Origin: Bradyrhizobium iriomotense | GTDB lineage: Bacteria > Pseudomonadota > Alphaproteobacteria > Rhizobiales > Xanthobacteraceae | DNA length: 64,000 bases | Assembly (NCBI RefSeq): GCF_018129405.1 | Contig: NZ_JAFCLP010000005.1 | Span: 293,976 to 357,975 of the forward strand | Reading direction: 5' to 3' | Shown here: piece after piece, positions 26,270 through 34,218 of the stretch | How the letters are laid out: the number at the start of each line of letters is the position of its first letter | Numbering within the stretch: position 1 is the stretch's first letter | The notes under the pieces: generated by a model | What the model saw: only the letters and a program-made list of their open reading frames with translations | Told to the model about the DNA's origin: nothing | The model's database searches: none | Made by a program: the position numbers and the translations under genes

Positions 26270-26905
26270 CTAGCTCAGCTTCAACCCCGTCGCCGTCTCA
26301 AGCTCGGCGATCGCCTGCGCCCCGCTCGTGACCTTGATCGTGGTCATGCCCATCTCGCGCGCTGGCTTCAGATTGACGCCGAGATCGTCGAGATAGACGC
26401 AATTCTTCGGATCGACCTTCAGCGTCTCGACCATCAGCTGATAGATACGTGGGTCGGGCTTGCGCAGGCCGATCTTGGCGGATTCGATGACGTGATCGAA
26501 CAGCACCATCACCTCGGCGATGTAGAGTGAGCGTCCGGTCATGCTGCCGATGGCGTTCGCCGGCAAATTGTTGGTGATGCAGCCCGTCCTGAATTGCGCC
26601 TTGATGCGTTTCAAGGCCTCGACCATGTCGGGTCGCAGATCGCCCTGGAGCAGCGGTAGCACGTCGCGGCCGCGCACCTCGGCGCCGAGGGCGCGTGATT
26701 CGTCGGCGAATAGCTGATCGAAGGTTTCGATATCGACCTCGGCCCGCTCGAACCTGGCCCAGGCATTTTCGAGATGGTTGGCGGCGTTGGTGCGCCGGAT
26801 GATGTCGGCGGGCAGGCCGCGTTCGGTCTCGAACCGCGTGAACGCCTCGAACGGCGAGCTCGTCAGCACGCCGCCAAAATCAAAGATCACCGCCTCGATC
26901 GTCAC
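26270..26905 (-). CDS. HAD-IA family hydrolase
   Basis: This is a 211-residue haloacid-dehalogenase-type phosphatase. Motif I is VIFDFGGVLT, with GG in place of the DxDG turn, as in the epoxide-hydrolase N-terminal/soluble HAD subgroup. Motif II is the CITNNLPA region, motif III is the GLRKPDPRIYQL lysine and motif IV is VYLDDLGVNLKPAREMGM. These suit phosphoryl transfer through the first Asp of motif I. The physiological substrate is unknown. Confidence 0.88.
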   Translation of the reverse strand: MTIEAVIFDFGGVLTSSPFEAFTRFETERGLPADIIRRTNAANHLENAWARFERAEVDIETFDQLFADESRALGAEVRGRDVLPLLQGDLRPDMVEALKRIKAQFRTGCITNNLPANAIGSMTGRSLYIAEVMVLFDHVIESAKIGLRKPDPRIYQLMVETLKVDPKNCVYLDDLGVNLKPAREMGMTTIKVTSGAQAIAELETATGLKLS

Positions 26906-27009
26906 TATCCTGCCCTCGTCAATTCCTTTCCAAGAGGGCTAGCATGCGCTATCGGCAAGAGCCAGTCCGAAGCAATCGTCCGCCTTCACCGATGCCGGTG
27001 CGTGTTCCC

Positions 27010-27768
27010 ATGAAGAAGCCTGCCACGTTCATCGCAGCTGCGCTGCTGCTCGCCACACCCGCTTACGCCATCGTCGGCGGCGGCACGCCGCAGGCCGATG
27101 GTGTCGCGCGCGCCGTCGTCACCATCGTCGGCTCGCGCGGCAATTTCTGCACCGGCAGCCTGATCGCGCCAAAACTAGTGTTGACGGTGGCCCATTGCGT
27201 GCAGCCCGGTGCGGACTACAAGATCGTCGATCGTGGTGCGGACGGTGCGCCGCAATTGCTGAACGTGCGCACCGTCGCGATCCATCCGAACTTCAACATG
27301 CGGGCGATGCAGTCGCATCGCGTCACCGCCGACGTGGCTTTGCTGCAATTGGAAATTCCACCGAAGGGAAAATCGACGGTGCCGGTTGGCATGCCGACCA
27401 TTCCGATTCAGGTTGGCAGTCGCTTCGTCATCGCCGGTATCGGCGTCACCGTGCGCGGTGACGGCAAGAGCGGCGGCGCCACGCGCGTTGCCGGCCTCAT
27501 CGCGACGGGCCAGCCCGGCACGCTGCAGATCCGGCTGGTCGATCCCGTAACCAACGGAGTTCGTGATGGAATTGGCGCCTGCACCGGCGATTCCGGCGGT
27601 CCCGTGTTCGAGGACAGGCCGAATGGCGCAATGCTCGTTGGCCTCATCAGCTGGTCCACGGGACCGAACGGCGCCGCCGGCTGCGGCGGCCTGACCGGTG
27701 TCACACCGCTCACGCTCTATCGCGACTGGATTTTGCAGACCGCGCGGAGCTGGGGTGCGCCGCTGTAG
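27010..27768 (+). CDS. Exported trypsin-like serine protease
   Basis: This 252-residue S1-family protease has the catalytic triad visible: His in LTVAHCV, Asp in TADVALLQL and Ser in CTGDSGGPVF. Disulfide cysteines fall at the usual positions. MKKPATFIAAALLLATPAYA is a clear signal peptide, so the ATG at 27010 is preferred over 26992 and 26944. Cleavage leaves IVGGGTPQADG at the N-terminus, which resembles the activated IVGG terminus of trypsin. The mature form may therefore be active without a propeptide, an inference. It is probably periplasmic or secreted. Confidence 0.9.
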   Translation: MKKPATFIAAALLLATPAYAIVGGGTPQADGVARAVVTIVGSRGNFCTGSLIAPKLVLTVAHCVQPGADYKIVDRGADGAPQLLNVRTVAIHPNFNMRAMQSHRVTADVALLQLEIPPKGKSTVPVGMPTIPIQVGSRFVIAGIGVTVRGDGKSGGATRVAGLIATGQPGTLQIRLVDPVTNGVRDGIGACTGDSGGPVFEDRPNGAMLVGLISWSTGPNGAAGCGGLTGVTPLTLYRDWILQTARSWGAPL

Positions 27769-27893
27769 TTTGACCGCGACTTGATCTATGTCATTTTGAA
27801 GCGGAAGCGCGATGGGCGACCATGCCCGTCGCGGAGGAAACGCGCCGTCCGGTCAAGGGCGGCCACAAAAACAAGCAAGGCATAGAAGCAACA

Positions 27894-29396
27894 ATGAATG
27901 TCGCTGTTCGCAGTCACGCCACCACCAAGCAGGCCACTGAACATTTCGACGTGCTGATCGTCGGCGCCGGCATCTCCGGCATCGGTAGCGCCTATCATAT
28001 CGAAAAGCAGCTGCCGGGTACGAGCTACGTCATCCTCGAGACGCAGGCGACGTTCGGCGGCACCTGGAGCACGCATCGCTATCCCGGCATCCGCTCGGAC
28101 AGCGATCTCCACACCTTCGGCTACAGCTTCAAGCCCTGGGTCGGCCCGCCCATCGCGACCGCCGATGAGATTCTCTCCTACATGAAAGAGGTGATCGACG
28201 ACAACGACATCGCCCGGCACATCCGCTACAGGCACCAGATCAATTCCGCGAGTTGGTCGAGCGAACAGAATCTCTGGACCATCGAGGCGACGACCACCGA
28301 TACGGGCGAGGCAAAAACCTTTACCGCAAACTTCCTCTGGATGTGCCAGGGCTATTACCGCCATTCCGAAGGCTACACGCCGGAATGGAAGGGCATGGAC
28401 CGCTTCAAGGGTCGCATCGTCCATCCGCAGACATGGCCTGACGATATCGATCTCACGGCTAAGAAGGTCGTCGTGATCGGCTCGGGCGCGACCGCGGCGA
28501 CGCTGGTGCCGAACATCGCGGACAGCTGCGCGCATGTCACCATGCTGCAGCGTTCTCCGACCTATTTCCGCCTCGGCCGCAACGCCATCGAGATCGCGGA
28601 GGAACTGCGCCGGCTCCAGGTCGATGAGGCCTGGATCCACGAGATCGTGCGGCGAAAGATCCTGTTCGAGCAGGACGCGTTCACGAAGCTCTGTCTGGCC
28701 AAGCCCGAGCAGGTGAAGAAAGAGCTGATCAGCCAGATCAGCGCCGTGCTCGGTCCCGACTACGACGTCGAGACGCATTTCACGCCGTCATATCGGCCGT
28801 GGCGGCAGCGCATCGCCTTCGTGCCGGATGCCGACCTGTTCAAGGGCATCGCCAGCGGCAAGGCCTCGGTCGTCACCGACGAGATCGAATGCTTCGCCGA
28901 GAACGGCATCCAGCTCAAATCCGGCAAGCTGCTCGAAGCCGATATCATCGTCACCGCGACCGGCTTCAATCTCTCTGCACTCGGCGACGTCGCCTTCGAG
29001 ATCGACGGCAAGCCGCTCGCCTTCGGCGATACCGTCACCTATCGCGGCATGATGTTCACGGGCGTGCCGAACTTGGTCTGGGTATTCGGCTATTTCCGCG
29101 CCAGCTGGACGTTGCGCGTCGACCTCGTCGCCGATTTCGTCTGCCGCCTGCTCGTCCACATGAAGGCGAAGGGCAAGAAGAAGGTCGAGGTGAGCTTGCG
29201 TCCCGAAGACCACAACATGCCGATCCTGCCCTGGATCGATCCGGAAAATTTCAATCCCGGCTACATCATGCGCAACATGAACCTGCTGCCCAAGCGCGGC
29301 GACAAGCCGGAATGGCAGCACAGCCAGGATTACTGGACCGAGAAGGACGAGATCCCGAAGACGGATCTGGATGACGGGGCGTTCGTTTACGGGTGA
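27894..29396 (+). CDS. Baeyer-Villiger-type flavin-containing monooxygenase
   Basis: This is a 500-residue class B flavoprotein. IVGAGISGIGSAYH binds FAD. The Baeyer-Villiger fingerprint FxGxxxHxxxWP is met by FKGRIVHPQTWP. VIGSGATAATLVPN is the NADPH-binding second Rossmann motif. Such enzymes insert oxygen next to a ketone or oxidise heteroatoms using NADPH and O2. The ATG at 27894 starts just before the FAD motif at the expected distance. 27822 is a possible longer start. No substrate-specific neighbours are seen. Confidence 0.9.
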   Translation: MNVAVRSHATTKQATEHFDVLIVGAGISGIGSAYHIEKQLPGTSYVILETQATFGGTWSTHRYPGIRSDSDLHTFGYSFKPWVGPPIATADEILSYMKEVIDDNDIARHIRYRHQINSASWSSEQNLWTIEATTTDTGEAKTFTANFLWMCQGYYRHSEGYTPEWKGMDRFKGRIVHPQTWPDDIDLTAKKVVVIGSGATAATLVPNIADSCAHVTMLQRSPTYFRLGRNAIEIAEELRRLQVDEAWIHEIVRRKILFEQDAFTKLCLAKPEQVKKELISQISAVLGPDYDVETHFTPSYRPWRQRIAFVPDADLFKGIASGKASVVTDEIECFAENGIQLKSGKLLEADIIVTATGFNLSALGDVAFEIDGKPLAFGDTVTYRGMMFTGVPNLVWVFGYFRASWTLRVDLVADFVCRLLVHMKAKGKKKVEVSLRPEDHNMPILPWIDPENFNPGYIMRNMNLLPKRGDKPEWQHSQDYWTEKDEIPKTDLDDGAFVYG

Positions 29397-29424
29397 GGGG
29401 GCGCGGCGCGCCACATACGCCGCC

Positions 29425-29547
29425 GTCGTCCCGGCGAAGGCCGGGACCCATAACCCCAGGAAGCAGTCGCTACGCGAATTGCTAACTGCGAGCCTTCGCC
29501 AAATCATGTTCGGTGATTATGGGTCCCGGCCTGCGCCGGGACGACAC
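29425..29547. repeat. Family A dispersed palindromic repeat, copy 5
   Basis: GTCGTCCCGGCGAAGGCCGG then GACCCATAACCCC pairs with TTATGGGTCCCGGCCTGCGC then CGGGACGAC. It has the same arm variant as copy 3. It is followed after only 36 bp by copy 6. Confidence 0.9.
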
Positions 29548-29583
29548 CGAGTGAGTCGCGACGCCATTCGTCCAACTAATGGT

Positions 29584-29720
29584 GTCGTCCTGGCGAAAGC
29601 CAGGACCCATTACCCCAGGGCGAAGTCGTGGGGTAGGCTGGTAACCACGAGTCTTCGTCAAACCACTCCCTGTGGTAATGGGTCCTGGATCTGCGCTCCG
29701 CTGCGCTTGTCCAGGACGAC
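29584..29720. repeat. Family A dispersed palindromic repeat, copy 6
   Basis: GTCGTCCTGGCGAAAGCCAG then GACCCATTACCCC pairs with TAATGGGTCCTGGATCTGCG...TCCAGGACGAC. Its right end has the extended CTCCGCTGCGCTTGTCCAGG form also seen in copies 1 and 7. With copy 5 it fills the 369-bp gap between converging genes. Confidence 0.9.
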
Positions 29721-29765
29721 GCCGTTGATTTGGCGCGTGGCGCCTCAACTCATTCTTGCCGCAGC

Positions 29766-30686
29766 TCAGGAATTCCTTCGCGTCGCATTCGCCGCAATCG
29801 CGGCGGCCGCGGTCCGGTTCTCCACGCCGAGCTTGGAGTAGATCTGCTCCAGATGCTTGTCGACCGTGCGGGGGCTGAGGCCCAAAATCTGCGCGATGTC
29901 GCGGTTGGTCTTGCCCTTGCTGAGCCAGGCCAGCACCTCGCCTTCGCGGGTGGTGAGGCCGAGCTCGCTGGTGAACTCGGGCGGCAGCGCGGTGCCGGCT
30001 TCCTTGGAGAGTCGCAGCAGGAATTCGTTCGGCGCGGTCTCGCCCATGTAGTAGAACCGCAGCTGTGGATTGTCGGGCAGGGACGCGGCTTGCGACTTCG
30101 CGCTGCCTTTGCCCTTGATCTGCTCCAGCCATTGCAGCAGTGACGGCGGCAGGACGAAGTCGTCGGCCTGCGCGCCGTGATGGTCGGCCAGCAGCTTCTG
30201 CGCCTGCGGTGTCGCCCAGAGCAAATTGCCCTGCCGGTTGACCGCGAACAGGAAGCGTCCGGAGACGTCCAGCGCGGCGCGCGCGCTTTGGGTTAGCCTT
30301 GCATTGCCGAGATGGACGCGGATGCGCGCCAGCATCTCCTCGATCACGATCGGCTTGGTCACGTAATCGACGCCGCCGGCGTCGAGCCCGCGCACGATAT
30401 GCTCGGTCTCGGCGAGGCCCGTCATGAAGATCACGGGAACGTTGGCAAGGCCTGCATCGCGCTTGAGCCGGCGGCAGGTCTCGAACCCGTCGATGCCGGG
30501 CATCACGGCGTCGAGCAGCACGATGTCGGGTGTGATCTGGTCGACGATGCGCATCGCCGCGGCGCCGTCGAGCGCCACCATCACCGTCATCCCCGCGCCG
30601 TCGAGCGCATCGGTGAGCAGCCGCAGCGTCTCCGGGGAATCATCGACAACGAGCGCGACGTCGCGCTTCTTTGGTTCAATGCTCAT
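29766..30686 (-). CDS. LuxR-type response regulator of the amide-locus two-component system
   Basis: This 306-residue protein has an N-terminal receiver with acidic pair Asp15/Asp16, phospho-acceptor Asp59 in IVLLDAVMPGIDG, the conserved T in FMTGL and K in TKPI. A middle PAS-like region (about 140-225) precedes a C-terminal LuxR helix-turn-helix: ELGLTTREGEVLAWLSKGKTNRDIAQILGLSPRTVDKHLEQIYSKLGV. The ATG at 30686 overlaps the end of the kinase gene by 11 bp, which implies translational coupling. It probably controls the divergent urt-fmd-amiE operon. Confidence 0.93.
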   Translation of the reverse strand: MSIEPKKRDVALVVDDSPETLRLLTDALDGAGMTVMVALDGAAAMRIVDQITPDIVLLDAVMPGIDGFETCRRLKRDAGLANVPVIFMTGLAETEHIVRGLDAGGVDYVTKPIVIEEMLARIRVHLGNARLTQSARAALDVSGRFLFAVNRQGNLLWATPQAQKLLADHHGAQADDFVLPPSLLQWLEQIKGKGSAKSQAASLPDNPQLRFYYMGETAPNEFLLRLSKEAGTALPPEFTSELGLTTREGEVLAWLSKGKTNRDIAQILGLSPRTVDKHLEQIYSKLGVENRTAAAAIAANATRRNS

Positions 30687-33600
30687 AAGCATGCAACGTC
30701 TTCAATGTGGCCATGTACTGGTCGAGATCGAAGCGATCGACCAGCGACCGCATCTGCGCGACGAAGTCGGCATGCTCGGGGTGCTCGCTGCCGATCTCGT
30801 CCAGCTTGAGCTGGATGCCCTTGACATAGCCGATCTGGCCGAGCCCGATCAGCGCCTCGATGTGCCGCACCGGCGGCCGTGAGCCGCTCTCCGGCCGCCA
30901 GAACGGCACTGCGATCTCGTCCGAGCCGTACTGCCATTCGATCTTGAGGAGCTGGCGGATCGTCTCCAGCAGCCGCGGGATGTCGATCGGCTTCATCAGA
31001 TAGCCGTCATGGAAGGGCTGGGCCAGCGGCGTGCCGTGAGCCTCCAGCGCGCTCGCCGACACCATCAGGATGCGGGCCTGGTGATGGCCGCTGGCGCGCA
31101 AGGCTTCCGCAACGGCCCAGCCGTCCATCGCCGGCATGGAGATGTCGAGCAGGAACAGATCGGGCCGGCAATGTTGCGCCAGCGCCAGGCATCCCGCGCC
31201 GTCGGGCGCGCTGAGCAGGATGAAGCCGAGCGGTGTCAGCACCTCGCGCAAGAGGTCGCGATGCACGGGGTCGTCGTCGGTGATCAGGATGGTCTTGCGC
31301 GCGCCGTGATAGCCGGAGACCGGGGCTTCGACCGGCGCGATGCGCTGGGGGTTGGTGACCTCCGAGAGCAAAATCTTGACCTTGAACGTGCTGCCGGTGC
31401 CGACCGTGCTCGTGACCTTGATGTCGCCGCCCATGACGCCGGCGAGCAGCCGGCTGATCGTCAGGCCGAGGCCGGTTCCGGTCTGCGGCTGCGCGACGCC
31501 GAGAGCGCCGCGTTCGAACGGCGCGAAGATGCGCTCGAGATCGTCGCCCTGGATGCCGGGGCCGGTGTCGATCACCTCGAACTCGGCCACGGGGCTGCGA
31601 TAGTGCACGACGAACTGCACGCTGCCGGTCTGGGTGAATTTTATGGCGTTGGAGAGCAAATTGATCAGCACCTGGCGCAGCCGCTTTTCGTCGGCATAGA
31701 CCACGGCCGGCAAATGCGCCGGCCGCCTGAACACGAAGTCGATGCCCTTCGCAGCAGCCTGGAGGCGGAACATGCCGACGAGCTGATCGAGGAATTCGCT
31801 TAAGCGAACCTCGTCGCGCGAGAGATACAGCCGCCCCGCCTCGATCTTGGAGATGTCCAGAATGCCGTCGATCAGGCCGGAGAGGTGATCGGCGCTGCGG
31901 CGGACGACGCGGACCTGGTCGCGCGGCTTGGTGCTCAGCGTTGCGTCCTGCTCCAGCAGCTGGGCATAGCCGCTGATCGCATTCAGCGGCGAGCGCAGCT
32001 CATGGCTGAGGCCCACCACATAGCGGCTCTTGGCAAGATTAGCGGATTCGGCGACCTCCTTGGCGCGCTGCAGTTCGGCGTCGGTGCGCTTGTGCGCGTC
32101 GATCTCCTGGATCAGCAGCGCGGTCTGGCGTCGCGTCTCGGCCTCGGCGGCGCGGCGGCTTTGCTGCGCCAGAACGAACAGCCAGGCCACCACGCCGATG
32201 ATGATGCTGAGCGAGAAGAACACCTTCCAGAGCACGTTGGAGACCAGCATGTTCTCGCCATGCACGCTCGCCGAGGTCTGGAGATAGATCAGTCCGAGCA
32301 CCAGTGCGACGAGGCCAGCTGAGACGACGAAGACGCCGATGTAATGGCCGAATTGTGAGTTGATCCGCTGATAGATCGGCTGCGGCAGGATCTTGCCAAG
32401 CGCCTCGGCAAATTGCACCTGTGCACGCGCGTGCGGCTTGCAGAGATCATGGCAGCGGGCGTCGAGCGAGCAGCACAGCGAGCAGATCGGGCCGGCATAA
32501 GCGGGGCAGGAGGTGGTGTCCTCCGGCTCAAAACTGTGCTCGCAGATACAGCACTGGATCGCCTCGATATTGGCCCAGCTCTTCTTCGGCTTGCGCGCGA
32601 TGTAGAATTTGCCGTCCGTCAGCCAGGCGATGACAGGCGCGGTGACGAAGGCGACCGTCAGCGCGACGAAGGCGGCCAGCGCCTTCATGGTCGGGCCGAA
32701 CAGGCCGTAGAACGCCGCGATCGAGACGATGATCGCGAGCGTCATGGCGCCGACGCCAACCGGATTGATGTCGTAGAGATGCGCGCGCTTGAACTCCATC
32801 TGCGGCGGACGCAGGCCGAGCGGCTTGTTGATCACGAGGTCGGAGACCAGCGCGCCGACCCAGGCGATCGCGACGTTGGAGTAGAGCGCCAGCGTCTGCT
32901 CCAGCGCCTTGTAGACGCCGATCTCCATCAGCAGCAGCGCCACCATCACGTTGAACACCAGCCAGACCACGCGGCCGGGATGGCTATGGGTCAGGCGCGA
33001 GAAGAAATTCGACCAGGCGATCGAGCCGGCATAGGCGTTGGTGACGTTGATCTTGATCTGCGATAGGACCACGAAGACGCCGGTCAGGGCCAGCGCGAGG
33101 TCCGGCTCGGACAGCACGTATCGAAAAGCCACGAGATACATATGCGCGGGCTCGGCGGCCTCTTCGGGCGGCACGCCGTGGCTCAGCGCAAAGAAGGCGA
33201 GGAACGAGCCGGCCAGGAGCTTCAGCGCGCCGAGCACGATCCAGCCCGGCCCCGCGCTCATCAGCGCGATCCACCACGATGCCTTGGAGGCGCGGCGGTC
33301 GCGCGGCAGAAACCTGAGGAAGTCGACCTGCTCGCCGATCTGCGCCACCAGCGAGAACACCACGGACGACGCCACGCCAAACAGCAAGAGATCGAAATGC
33401 CCGTTGAGATCGCCGTGCTCACCGGAGAATTTGCGCCATTCCGTGAAGGAGTGGGGATTGGCCCAGGCGATCGCGACAAAGGGCAGGATGTGCAGGACGA
33501 TCCAGAGCGGCTGCGTCCAGAGCTGGAAGCGGCTGATCAGCGTGATGCCGTAGGTCACGAGCGGGATGATCGCTACCGCGCTGATGAGGTAGCCGATCGG

Positions 33601-34047
33601 GCGCGGAATCCCCAAGCACATCTCCAGCGCGGTCGCCAGGATCACCGCCTCCACCGCGAAGAAGATGAAGGTGAAGGACGCGTAGATCAGCGACGTCACG
33701 GTCGAGCCGATATAGCCGAAGCCGGCGCCGCGGGTGAGGAGGTCGATGTCGATGCCGCATTTGGCGGCATGGTAGGCGATCGGCACGCCGCAGCAGAAGA
33801 TGATGGCGGAGACGACGAGGATCGCGGCGGCGGCGTTGGTGACGCCGTAATTCAGGGTGATGGTGCCGCCGATGGCTTCGAGCACCAGGAAGGAGATCGC
33901 GCCGATCGCGGTGTTGGCGACGCGGGCGGCGGACCATCGCCGCGCGCTCTTGGCGGTGAAGCGCAGCGCGTAGTCTTCCAGCGTCTGGTTGGCGACCCAT
34001 TGGTTGTACTGGCGCCTGACGCGGTCTATTCGCTGCCGCCCTGCCAC
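30676..34047 (-). CDS. NCS1-type transporter fused to a hybrid sensor histidine kinase
   Basis: This is an 1123-residue fusion (GTG start). Residues 1-475 are a 12-helix NCS1 (cytosine/purine/hydantoin permease) domain. The markers are TLEDYALRF, AAKCGIDIDLLTRGAGFGYIG and a late INVTNAYAGS. Residues 499-536 hold nine cysteines (499, 500, 502, 514, 522, 525, 526, 532, 536), a possible metal or Fe-S site. Two more membrane helices follow (about 570-590 and 608-627), then a coiled coil, the HisKA domain with His682 in GLSHELRSPLN, an HATPase with LINLLSNAIKFTQ, a receiver with acceptor Asp in LFLLDISMPAMDG, and a short helical tail. It probably senses a transported or bound nitrogen compound and signals to the overlapping response-regulator gene. 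Confidence 0.92.
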   Translation of the reverse strand: MAGRQRIDRVRRQYNQWVANQTLEDYALRFTAKSARRWSAARVANTAIGAISFLVLEAIGGTITLNYGVTNAAAAILVVSAIIFCCGVPIAYHAAKCGIDIDLLTRGAGFGYIGSTVTSLIYASFTFIFFAVEAVILATALEMCLGIPRPIGYLISAVAIIPLVTYGITLISRFQLWTQPLWIVLHILPFVAIAWANPHSFTEWRKFSGEHGDLNGHFDLLLFGVASSVVFSLVAQIGEQVDFLRFLPRDRRASKASWWIALMSAGPGWIVLGALKLLAGSFLAFFALSHGVPPEEAAEPAHMYLVAFRYVLSEPDLALALTGVFVVLSQIKINVTNAYAGSIAWSNFFSRLTHSHPGRVVWLVFNVMVALLLMEIGVYKALEQTLALYSNVAIAWVGALVSDLVINKPLGLRPPQMEFKRAHLYDINPVGVGAMTLAIIVSIAAFYGLFGPTMKALAAFVALTVAFVTAPVIAWLTDGKFYIARKPKKSWANIEAIQCCICEHSFEPEDTTSCPAYAGPICSLCCSLDARCHDLCKPHARAQVQFAEALGKILPQPIYQRINSQFGHYIGVFVVSAGLVALVLGLIYLQTSASVHGENMLVSNVLWKVFFSLSIIIGVVAWLFVLAQQSRRAAEAETRRQTALLIQEIDAHKRTDAELQRAKEVAESANLAKSRYVVGLSHELRSPLNAISGYAQLLEQDATLSTKPRDQVRVVRRSADHLSGLIDGILDISKIEAGRLYLSRDEVRLSEFLDQLVGMFRLQAAAKGIDFVFRRPAHLPAVVYADEKRLRQVLINLLSNAIKFTQTGSVQFVVHYRSPVAEFEVIDTGPGIQGDDLERIFAPFERGALGVAQPQTGTGLGLTISRLLAGVMGGDIKVTSTVGTGSTFKVKILLSEVTNPQRIAPVEAPVSGYHGARKTILITDDDPVHRDLLREVLTPLGFILLSAPDGAGCLALAQHCRPDLFLLDISMPAMDGWAVAEALRASGHHQARILMVSASALEAHGTPLAQPFHDGYLMKPIDIPRLLETIRQLLKIEWQYGSDEIAVPFWRPESGSRPPVRHIEALIGLGQIGYVKGIQLKLDEIGSEHPEHADFVAQMRSLVDRFDLDQYMATLKTLHAYEH

Positions 34048-34121
34048 TCTTTACCCCACTCCCGATACGGACCCGGAGCCCTCGCAAATCCCGTACCAAA
34101 AGCCTACGTCGGTATTTTGCG

Positions 34122-34159
34122 GTGCAGTATACGCGATCTTGCGTATGCTTGCGCTGCAC
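34122..34159. promoter_or_regulatory. Nested inverted repeats between kinase and urtA (operator candidate)
   Basis: ATACGC (34129-34134) and GCGTAT (34141-34146) are spaced by 6 bp. The outer arms GTGCAG (34122-34127) and CTGCAC (34154-34159) flank them. It lies about 60 bp upstream of urtA and 75 bp from the divergent kinase start, a suitable place for a response-regulator site. No promoter hexamers are certain. Confidence 0.5.
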
Positions 34160-34218
34160 AAATTCGAGCCATCCTCACGGCACCAATCGCGTGTCCTCGA
34201 ACAAAAAGTGGGGTGCTC

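Noticed and set aside
26270-26905. HAD hydrolase as MtnC, the enolase-phosphatase of methionine salvage
   Set aside because: Its motifs fit the general HAD-IA group with DFGG in motif I. It is convergent with mtnA, not in its operon, so proximity alone does not support the assignment.
34048-34218. Possible sigma-54 promoter upstream of urtA
   Set aside because: A GG-N10-GC spacing exists at 34121-34134, but the surrounding bases do not match TGGCAC-N5-TTGC, so I do not claim it.
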